From assembly GCA_963971285.1 (NCBI GenBank), contig OZ020251.1, forward strand, positions 1,054,001 through 1,118,000: a stretch of 64,000 nucleotides of DNA, written 5' to 3'. This stretch comes from Astropecten irregularis (lineage: Eukaryota; Echinodermata; Asteroidea; Paxillosida; Astropectinidae). Position numbers and translations under genes: made by a program. The notes under the pieces were generated by a model that saw nothing but the letters and a program-made list of their open reading frames with translations, was not told the origin of the DNA and searched no databases. Shown piece by piece: positions 55,503 to 64,000 of this stretch. How positions within the stretch are numbered: position 1 is the stretch's first letter; every line of letters starts with the position of its first letter.

Positions 55503-58500
55503 ATTGCTGCACAGCAGAAGCGCAATAATAATAGAGCTAGATCACCAGAATCTGACAGTAATTGGGACAGTTCTGAACCTGAAGACACGTTACCTAATGT
55601 GAGCTCTGAGGAGGAGGTTAGCGTTGTATCAACGAGCAGGAAAGGAAAGGACAAACTCCATACACCAAAAGGTATAATTACTGAAACACTGTCGCAGACT
55701 AATAATAATGATATACAGGGGAACACAACTATAACAAACACCGCTATACCGAATATTTAACTGTACTGAACATCATCCTTGTGGCTCCCAATCTTTGTGT
55801 ACAATGTATAGGCATGCTGAACATTGTTCACAATAACGAACGACCACTAAAACAAACAATTACTGTGCATCCCGGCGTGTTCGTTATAGTGACATTCCAC
55901 TGTAATTTGAAACCTTTCTCTGGACCTTAATCCATTTTTTCTCCCAACTTTTTATAATGATCTGTAAAAGTGAAGATTACCTTAGCATAGTTTGTGCAGC
56001 ATTCTGTCCCCTGTCCTTCCTTATGGGAGATGCCCCAAAGTTGTGCAAATGATCAAATATTAGTCGACACTATGATTGACTTTTATGTTATTGTATGTTT
56101 CCTTTTTTTAATATCAAGCTCCAAAGCCGGAGGCCAGGTCTCATACTCAAGTCCATAAACCAGCTTCATCTAATCGACTCGCTGTGAAATCAGATCAGAT
56201 TACCAAAGCATCACCAGCATCCAGTATCAGAAGGTATTCAAAATAAAACATTCACAAACAATCGTAAAGCATTTACAAAATGGAGGCTCAGGCTCCGGCT
56301 CCTTTTCATGAGGATGAAGAGAAGTAGATTCTCTGGTTTGAAAAAGAAAACAGATTTTCAGCTTCAATGAAAAACCACAATCTATATTTTCAGCATATGG
56401 ATGGCAGAGCCGGAGTCTGAGTCTAAGCCTCCATGTCGTTATCCCCCATAGATGACATATATTATTTCTTTTTCTGTATTTTCAAAGTAAACTACACAAA
56501 TATATGGCATTCATTGAAAAGTAGTAAATTTGTAAATTTCTATTTTTATTCCACAGCGGACAAGTTTCAAAGGCTGGTGTGAATGTTTTTGTGGATCGTG
56601 GGAGCATTGACTCATCTGATGAAGATATTTCAGTTGCAAGTAGGAAGTCCATTCCTCCAAAGGAGGAGCAACCTCCATATGATTTCAGAAAAGCTCTGGA
56701 GGGTAAGTAAAACTTCAAGGAAGATTTGAGGCTTTGCATTGTGACAATTGGTATGTGGATCAGTTTGCGAAAACACCATGTAAGAATCTTTTGTACTTAG
56801 GCACTTCTATTTCATTCGCACTTCTCGTAAGGTCTCTAAACGTTTCCACTAGCCTGCTCTAGTCATCATCATCATTGCTTGCAGGCTAGTGCAAATGTTG
56901 AGACCTTATGAGAAGTGCGAACAAAATAAAAGTGTGGAAGTACAAACGAATCTCACATGGTGTTTCTGCAAACCGATCCACATAAGTAAAACTGTGTTAT
57001 TACTATGAGCCAGGATGATCATTGAATGTCAGGAGAAGATCTCTGTGATTATTTATTTATTTAATTCCATTTATTTATTATATTTATTCCTAATGTCTAC
57101 CATTCTGAGAGATCTGCCAATTAAAGGTATCATGAACTGTTTTGAAGTAGTTCATCCAAAATTGAGATAAACTCACAATGGTTTTGGAAAAGTTTCAGTT
57201 GTGAATGCAATCGAAGATCACTGAGGTAGTGAATTCATTGTATGATCTGTGGGTTTTTTTAATACAGTGCAAATTTTGCTAGGATTGTGATGAACTAAAA
57301 TATATGGCTGCACATACTGTCATAAATAATAGAGCTCAGACAATGGTAACAGCGCTTTACAAAAGAGACTTAAAGGTAGTATCATACTTTATTGATATCA
57401 TACCGAAGCAGAAATCTTCACAGATATACCTATAACTTACAGGGTATAAAGATGGTAATAATGCTGTTATAATGGCTATAATGCTGTATTTATACAAACA
57501 AGAGTAAAACCAGTGACCACTATGGCAATTATTTTAGATGATACTATCTGTCAGATGATGTCATGGCTGTCATATGAACAATAGCCAACAAAAACATCTC
57601 TAACTTTCTCAGAAATATTCTTAACCTCTATGAGTAAATACTGATTCTTCTTTCTGTTGATGATTTAGAGACTCCAAGAAACAGGAATGAGAATCGTACT
57701 TCATCCGAGTCCCGTCCAGGAAAAAGCAGAAAAGGAAACATGTACGATCCATCACCTGATATGCTGAGGCACAGTTCTGTATCAGGTGCGTCCTGTTTTA
57801 TGGTCTATGGTCAGTGTTCTAACCACAGCGGCCGGCGCTGGTCAGGGACATCCGGCACTCAGCCTTTCCGACCGGCACTCGAGATGAAAAAAAAACATGT
57901 TTCCAACCGGCACGTAAAATACATTAAAATATAACTTTTTGTTGGGAAAAATACAATATTTCATTCCGCCAGGGACTGTTTGCTAGTCTACACATGGTAC
58001 CTTAACTCAAAAATTGAATCAAAAGTTTATTTTATGTAGAATTAAGGCTGTAAAAATCCATAAAACCCAGCGGCAATATGTGACAAAGCATCTTGCCCAA
58101 GGATGCAAGCACCACCAGACCACTAGGCAACAGTACCCCACATATGAAGCAGATGCTTCGGGTATCAGACAGCTTTGTCTGTTTTTGTTTCTTTGTCTAA
58201 TTATACAATTTCCTTCTTTCTTTTAGAGAAAAAGCAGCTTGCTCCAACTCCTCCTGAAGATGACAAATCAAAGAAGAAGAAATGGAAGGTGAATTTAGGA
58301 TTCCAGCCGGATGGGAACGATCAGAGTCCTGTGATACCACACGGCAGTAACAACCTTGAAATGTCACTACAGAAAAACCTTACTAATACCATGACAACAA
58401 CTAGCTCTGAAATTGAACGACCAAAGATGGAGGAGAGCATGATGGGAAGGTTGATGGTTGAGAAGCCCATTGAGAGTATGATGTATGATGAGCCAAGAAT

Positions 58501-61408
58501 GGCGGAGTCATCACACCTGCTTGTTGAAGAGAACACACACAGGTCAGTTCCATTAGATTATTTTCACATAGAGGGAGCTATGTAAGCTGCCACATAGAGC
58601 AAGTTCAATCAGTGACTATAAGGCCGTGTCCCAATAGCGCTCCGCACTTACGCTAAAAATAGCACCGGATCTCAGAAAAACATTGCAACCATGCACGTGC
58701 GTGGGTGTGCGCGTCCATGTACACTACGCGTGTGAGACAATGTTTGTCTGACAGCCGGGGATTTTGTGACGTCATTAGTGCGGAGCGCTATTCTCTGGCT
58801 GTGGCTGCAAATTACGCATGTACCTATGGCAGCCACTAGCCAGTGACTGCAGCCATTTCCCTAGACTTGTGTGTTATTTGCGGTCGCAGCCAGAGAATTG
58901 GGACACGGACTTACTGTCCACCACTGATGGATTTTGATTGGTAACCTGTACAGCAAATATTCCACGGGTACCAGGCACAATCAACCAGTGCTTGACAGAT
59001 AGTCGCTGATTGAACTTGCTCATAGTGGTCAGTCAGATTACAATAATAGAAACATTCAAGAAATACTTCAAGGACTAGAGTAAGGTCTTCTAGTATCTGA
59101 TGATGACTAGAGCAGGCTAGTCAAAATGTTGAGACCTTACGAGAAGTGCGAACGAAATAGAAGTACGAAAGTACAAACAAATATTACATGGTGTTTCTGC
59201 AAACCGATCCACATAGAGTTAAATTGTACATAAGCTTTTGGCTACTTTTTGGCTACATCTTGTGAACTTAGTAGTTGGTTTGAAAATTGTATAATTTTTT
59301 TATTACATCATACATGTTTTGGACATTACCAACGTAGGGATGGATAGTTCAGTTGGTAGAGCGCCGGTACGGTATTCGGGACTGAGTTCGCTGGTTCGAA
59401 TCCCGCTCCAGTCAATTTGTCTTTGTTCACCTTTCAACATGTTCAATGACTTGTTTATTTTATAATTAAATCATTATTTATTCATTTTTTTACACAATGT
59501 ATTAAATTGCATGCAATTTGGCTATGTGTGATAAATAAGACAATAATATAATAAACATGTAGTATAATAATGATAGTAATAATATAAACATCATACAAAT
59601 GTGGCAAATAATTAAGCCATAACAGTCTTATTAGATGTTGCTGGACTTATTATCCCTGATGTTTAATTAATGCAGGATTCATTTTGTATCTTTTATCAGA
59701 TACATCTACCATTATCAGCATGGGAATGTGAGGTATTATGATACAAGGCCAAGCAGACAAGACGTCTACATGACAGCAATCGCAGATAAGTGAGTCTTTG
59801 AACTTTATCTTGTCCCTTTTCCAAACCTCGGCTCCGGCTCCTGCTCCGGCTCCAGCTCCATTTCTTGAGTCAATTTTAAAATAACGGGTATCAAAATAGA
59901 GACTTTTGGCTGTGGTTCGGAAGTAGATTCTCTGGTTTGAAAGGGAAAACGGAGCTTCAGCTTAAATGAAAACCCACAACCTCTATTTTCAGCATATGGA
60001 TGCCGGAGCCGAGTTTTGGAAAAGGGCCCTTGTCAACTTAAAGACCAGCTTACCAGTGAGCCCAAGGTCTTGTTTTCCAACGAGGCAATGGCTGTATCTG
60101 AATTACTAGATCCAGAATTGCAAACTTGCACAAGTCTGTTCAAACATATCCAGCAGTGTTGGAGTCGAGTCCACAACCTCAGAGGCCAAGGTCAAGGCCG
60201 AGTCCTGGGTCTCCAAGGCCAAGGCCAAGGCCACAGTCTCCGAGGCCAAGGCTGGTTGTTAAGTACACACACAATACATGTAAAAAAAAAATGTACTAGG
60301 AATTCATCAGAATTTCATGTAAACTTCTTGCTCCAACCACAAAACTTTGTTTGCGTTACATACAGTCTAGTGCGCCGATCCGTGTTTGAATTTTGAGTCC
60401 AGACTCAACACGCGCATGGCAGTACGGTATATGTCTGATCCATGCAGATCATTGGGTATCACGTGGGGTCTGCTGTTAACGTGACCTACACCTGTATACA
60501 GGGTGAAGATTCAACTGAGAAAACCTAAAATAAGTGTTGAGTCCAATTTGAGTCCAAACTGGCGGCCTTGAACCGGCCTCGGCTCATTTCCCGAGGCCAG
60601 GAAGTGCCGAGGCCAAGGCCAAGACCGAGTCATCATACAGCAAGGCCAAGGCCGAGACCAAGGCCATCCAAAACTGGCCTCGAGGCCAGCCTCGAGACCT
60701 CCAACACTGATATCCAGTAATGAAGTTCATTTTAAACTCTTGGAAAGGCTTTTCTAAATGATCCTGCTAGGATGGAAGCCCTAGTAACTGGGCATATTAT
60801 CCTTTTCAGGTCAATGTTTTATAACAGTGTAGTAGTATTGAATTGATTCAATTTGAGTCTTGTAAGGCTTTAAAGCTTTTTTATGAAGTGTTTGGGTCCA
60901 TAGGTTTGAATCCCAATCAAGTCAGGTTTTACTGATCACCTTTCAATGACTGAAATTAATCCAGTCAGTTTCCCAGGGTTGTTTATTTTCCAATTTTTTG
61001 TCTGCATTTATTATTCTTGAAAGGTCGGAGAAGTTTGTCCGTCGTGGTGTGCAGGAAGTGTTTGCAGCTCTCCGTATCATCGTTGATTTCTTCCTCATCT
61101 TCATTCTGGAGCTCCTTCGTTTCCTCGCCTACAACGTCTTTGGCTTGCTCTTTGTGGGTCTACTCACAACATTTGGAGATTATTTCTTTAAGCCCGTACT
61201 GGCTGCATTCTTTAACAGCATCTTGCAACCCCTGGCTGTGTTTCTGTACAACATTGGAGCTGTACTAAGGACTCTCTCTGGACCATTTATTGATATACTG
61301 AGAGGGATTTTTACACAAATTGCAATGCTTTTAAGAGCATTTAGGCTTGTGGAAATTAACTGGAGGGAAAAACTCAGAGATAACCAACGCGATGTGGAGA
61401 ATGTATGA
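55503..61408 (+). CDS. Unrecognised protein with disordered N-part and hydrophobic C-terminus (seven exons seen)
   Basis: Exons 55503-55671, 56119-56233, 56557-56702, 57669-57785, 58227-58542, 59700-59789 and 61024-61408 have matching phases and GT/AG borders. They give about 445 residues; the first coding exon is missing from this model.

The N-terminal 300 or so residues are polar, acidic and Ser/Pro/Lys-rich (SSEEEVS, SSDEDIS, SKKKKWK) and look disordered, with likely casein-kinase sites. The last exon changes character: VQEVFAALRIIVDFFLIFIL, LRFLAYNVFGLLFVGLL, then FFKPVLAAFFNSILQP and LAVFLYNIGAVLRTL, ending in a charged tail (NWREKLRDNQRDVENV). That suggests several membrane or re-entrant helices.

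A conserved-looking motif YHYQHGNVRYYDTRPSRQD precedes it. I do not recognise the family. It appears to be a cytosolic tail plus membrane anchor. Confidence 0.7.
55800..55915. repeat. Fragment of CAGTGGAAT-ended element in intron
   Basis: The right end GTTCGTTATAGTGACATTCC followed by ACTGTA matches the right end of the element at 61418-61822. The left part is poorly preserved. Confidence 0.4.
56266..56448. mobile_element. Degenerate MITE with the shared core
   Basis: Core tracts GAAGTAGATTCTCTGGTTTG and TTTTCAGCATATGGATGGCA lie between decayed inverted ends. It sits just after exon 56119-56233. Confidence 0.55.
56754..56992. repeat. Long foldback element in intron
   Basis: Left arm GTGGATCAGTTTGCGAAAACA with ACCATGT, right arm ACATGGTGTTTCTGCAAACC then GATCCAC. 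Inner arms around GCACTTCTCGTAAGGTCTC also pair. The centre is TAGTCATCATCATCATTGC. A half copy lies at 59100-59215. Confidence 0.7.
57371..57500. mobile_element. Partial TTAA-type MITE
   Basis: Begins TTAAAGGTAGTATCATACTT and continues with recognisable inner sequence (TTCACAGATATACC, ACAGGGTATAAAGATGG); the right half is lost. Confidence 0.5.
58622..58914. mobile_element. Inverted-repeat element with GGCCGTGTCCCAAT ends
   Basis: Left GGCCGTGTCCCAATAGCGCT and right AGAATTGGGACACGGAC-like end are inverted. An AGCGCTCCGCAC / GTGCGGAGCGCT pair lies inside. Intronic; no coding frame. Confidence 0.6.
59338..59450 (+). mobile_element. tRNA-derived SINE, second copy
   Basis: GGATAGTTCAGTTGGTAGAG and GGTTCGAATCCCGCTCCAGT with tail CAATTTGTCTTTGTTCACC. 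A degenerate third relative (GGTTTGAATCCCAATC) lies at about 60903-60955. Confidence 0.65.
59813..60029. mobile_element. MITE with the shared core and CCTTTTCCAAACCTCGG ends
   Basis: Ends CCCTTTTCCAAACCTCGGC and GAGTTTTGGAAAAGGGCCC. The flanking 3-bp repeat is TTG (59810-59812 and 60030-60032). It has the same end type as 39647-39887. Confidence 0.7.
60154..60709. mobile_element. hAT-type non-autonomous element 2, GGCC-rich
   Basis: CAGTGTTGG and CAACACTG termini with a perfect 8-bp target duplication ATATCCAG (60146-60153 and 60710-60717). The ends again consist of GAGGCCAAGGCC repeats. Its middle (about 60260-60540) is not GGCC-rich and differs from element 1. It lies in the last intron of the + strand gene. 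Confidence 0.85.
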
Positions 61409-61417
61409 TCATCTATG

Positions 61418-61822
61418 CAGTGGAACATCGCTATAATGAACATGGTGGTCCATTAAAGTGGTCGTTAAAGAACCATATTGGTTATGTATTGTAACCAGGG
61501 AGCCAAGGATGATGTTTGGTATAGCCAAACATTTGGTATATACCGATCTGGCGGAGCGACCATGGAGGTAGGAAACACCCACCATTACTGCAGTGTCCCC
61601 GCCCGTGTTTTGTCTGGCAAGAACAGAATTTATGTTCGCCACACTCTGAATTGCAGGGTGTTTATCCCCTAATCATGCAATTATAGGGTGCGGCAGAGCG
61701 TAAATTATTTTACATAAAAAGACAAAAGGCAGACAGGGACACTGCATTAATGGCGGGTGTTAATTCCTACCTCCATGATCGGTCTTTAGCGGTTTTGAGT
61801 TCGTTATAGTGGCATTCCACTG
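61418..61822. mobile_element. Inverted-repeat element in the 3' UTR of the + strand gene
   Basis: Left CAGTGGAACATCGCTATAAT and right TATAGTGGCATTCCACTG are imperfect inverted repeats. It starts 9 bp after the stop codon, so the 3' UTR of the gene runs through it. Confidence 0.55.
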
Positions 61823-63845
61823 TAGTTGGGATATTTGTATCTGTGGCCACTGCATCAATTTCTCTTCAACCAGTAATGCAAAACTGCTCATAGAGGACTT
61901 ATAAATATAAATGTGAATAATATTATTTAACTACATATTATTACGTGGAAAGTCCAATTTGATTTTTCCAGTTTTTATTCTTTTTTTCCCCGTAGAAACT
62001 AAATAAAAAATGTGCCAATTGGTCTGTCTTTGTGTGCTATGTTAACAAGCTGTGTTCATGTATAGTTATGACAGGATAAGTTAATGACATAAACTTAATT
62101 TTGAGGCCATTATCGCAGGGAAAAGGATGATTATTAGAACATATATTCAGTCATTTTTCTTATGCACCATTCAGAGGCTAAACACAAATATTAAGCAATA
62201 TTTCAATAGTGTAAAATGGTTTTCAAAATTAATTATTGGTGAGCAAAGATAGTTGACTAAATTGCATTTGTTTCAGAGTTTAGAAGAGTTTGGAGTTCTG
62301 TTTAAAAGTTTATACATTGTAAATTGTTTGTTTGTTTGTATTCATGAGTTTAATTTGCACATAAAAAGCCATGCAGGCAATGCGGATGTTATTCATTGAA
62401 TTGTTGGTCAGTACATGATCAGCCGGGGCCTCATTTCCGATATACACGAATGAGAATGTGATGCGGGTAACTTCTGTACTGAGTAGTTTATCTATTTCCA
62501 GTGACGAATGCCCAGAACTTAATTAATGTCAGATGGGAATATTCATTTGGAATATGATGTGTTTTTAAGTTTTAGGCTGAAAATATGGTGATGCCGGGCA
62601 GGATGTGACAGAACAATTTTGTACTATAGTTTTGACAGTAAAAAGTGACAAAATAAAATGCTTATTAGTAAATTATATGAAGATGCAATTTTTGATTAGT
62701 CAGAACAAGTGTTTTATTTAATTGATTCATAGTTGTACAGTACGTTCTCAAGTTGTTTTGCCAAACTGAATGAAGTGTTTTACCTTCAGACACTGGTATT
62801 TTTCAATAAGGCTGGGATTTGGTGGGAAATGAAATATTCTGCTATTAATTAAAGCATAATTCTTGCGTTGCGGGGGCGGGGCGTCTTGAAAATTAGGGGA
62901 GGTGATGGGCCTAATAAGCATCCCTTTGACAAAATACTCTTCCCCATCTAATCAATGGTCACATTCTTTAATTGAATTCAGTGCGAGAACAACTATAAGG
63001 GCTTATGCCCACAGCTTTTTTTGTTATCTGAAACTTTCATTTAGGGGGTGATAAAGAGGGGGTTCAGTCTCCGCCCCTTGCTTTATGAACATGTAAATCT
63101 TTTAATACATTGTACATACATCATGCATTATTCATGAGTCATACGCGGGGTAGCGTGGTCACGTGATTGACTAACTCGTGGCCAGGGCGCGTTGCTCGCT
63201 CATCCCGATATCCCATTATTAATGTGTAGTGTATTGTGTGCGTAGTTCGTGCATTCACTAATTGCGTATCTCTGCGTGGTTCGAGTGAGAGGGCAGATTT
63301 GTCAGGTGAGGTGACCATTTCCTTCTTAGAATTACGTGAAAAATATATATGTTAAATGCTCAATCATTACGTGAAAACATTTCTTAAATCCTGTAGATAA
63401 CATCAGGCATTAATGGGATTAGAAAAGGGTGTAAATGGATTCATATTTGTGGCGTTTCGTGGCGGTAAAAATTCTGACGAGTTGGTGACTCTCACACACA
63501 GTCTCATTTCCAGCGTGGTTTTCCATTTCTATTGTTCGTTGTGCATTTTCGAAGTAGGCTTAGGCGTTCGTGTACTTACTTGCCCAGTGGCAGCCATTTG
63601 GGTCTAATAATAACAGTACTCACGAGTCCAAAAATCAAATATTTTCTCTTATCATTCCAAAATGGCTTGATCTATAAGTTCGAGAAGTAGGCTAAGGCTT
63701 GCATGGGGAGTTTATTTCGGCATTCTTCTTGGGCCGGAGATTACGTCCATTCAGCATTCTGTCTTTTTTAATTGCCATGACATGAAATGCTCAGGAACTT
63801 AAAAAAAGGAAGGTTAGTTAAACAAAACTCGTCTCGTAATTTCTA
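61823..63845. other. Right-hand flank without a supported gene
   Basis: AT-rich sequence with AATAAA-like sites near 62000 and 62654 that could end the upstream transcript. From 63140 to 63310 the base composition rises in GC and CpG (ACGCGGGGTAGCGTGG, AGGGCGCGTTGCTCGC). This may be the promoter or first exon of a gene beyond the window; no exon is recognised. Confidence 0.35.
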
Positions 63846-63985
63846 TTTTGGCATTCCTGGAGATAAGTCCACTCTGGTTAGTTGGTTCCCGTTCTTCTAC
63901 ATAAATTATGACTCTTCATCTCTTGGGTTTGGGTACCAGCCAACGGCCAACCAGAGTGGACTAATCTCCAAGAATGCCGCAAAAT
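63846..63985. repeat. Foldback element at the window end
   Basis: Left arm TTGGCATTCCTGGAGAT then AGTCCACTCTGGTTAG; right arm CCAACCAGAGTGGACTAATC then TCCAAGAATGCC. The two arms pair over about 45 bp. Confidence 0.7.
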
Positions 63986-64000
63986 CCTTGTTTTTCCCCC

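Noticed and set aside
63413..63607. Open frame of 64 codons near the right end
   Set aside because: No recognisable domain, no splice context and length within chance expectation.

Overview
This is eukaryotic, animal nuclear DNA: multi-exon genes with GT/AG introns, AT-rich introns, dense short inverted-repeat transposons and tRNA-derived SINEs. A complete NADH-cytochrome b5 reductase, TIR and HEPN exons, and repeat ends of a kind I associate with echinoderms and hemichordates suggest a marine invertebrate deuterostome. I cannot name the species from sequence alone.

Left two thirds (1 to about 45141): a tandem array of units of about 11.4, 14.3 and 13.4 kb, preceded by the tail of an earlier unit. 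Each unit holds, on the + strand, a four-exon gene fusing an N-terminal TIR-like domain to a C-terminal HEPN-like domain that carries an intact R-N-D-x-A-H motif. Facing it on the - strand is the 3' end of the cytochrome b5 reductase gene. Gene A (9905-13519), gene B (21715-24061) and gene C (35274-38386) each join into an open frame at consensus splice sites. Copy 0 (673-729) is only a last exon, cut short by a frameshift. Spacers and introns of different units look nearly identical, while the TIR and HEPN exons differ strongly. That is the pattern of a fast-evolving immune gene cluster and is the most interesting signal here.

The duplicated segment captured only the last four exons of the reductase gene, and unit 2 has lost two of these. 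The complete nine-exon reductase gene (42212-51712, - strand, 308 residues) is at the right end of the array. It has a possible alternative myristoylatable first exon at 53960-53980. All three unit junctions lie at the same base inside a short transposon that is still intact in the complete gene's intron, so the breakpoint is visible. The last reductase intron carries a 76-bp minisatellite of 6, 34 and 13 repeats in different units.

Right third (52 to 64 kb): SINEs and other mobile elements, then a + strand gene of at least seven exons (55503-61408). It encodes a charged, Ser-rich protein with a hydrophobic, probably membrane-embedded C-terminus that I do not recognise. The last 2.6 kb holds no gene I can support.

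The TIR-HEPN copies share an NRF-1-like palindrome and an E2F-like site about 200-280 bp upstream of the start codon. If active, the proteins would combine a possible NAD-cleaving or signalling TIR with a possible RNase or RNA-binding HEPN, a combination better known from microbial defence. The rest is mobile-element sequence, including two hAT-type elements with perfect 8-bp target duplications, a TTAA-flanked family, and a family whose terminal inverted repeats differ between copies yet match within each copy.
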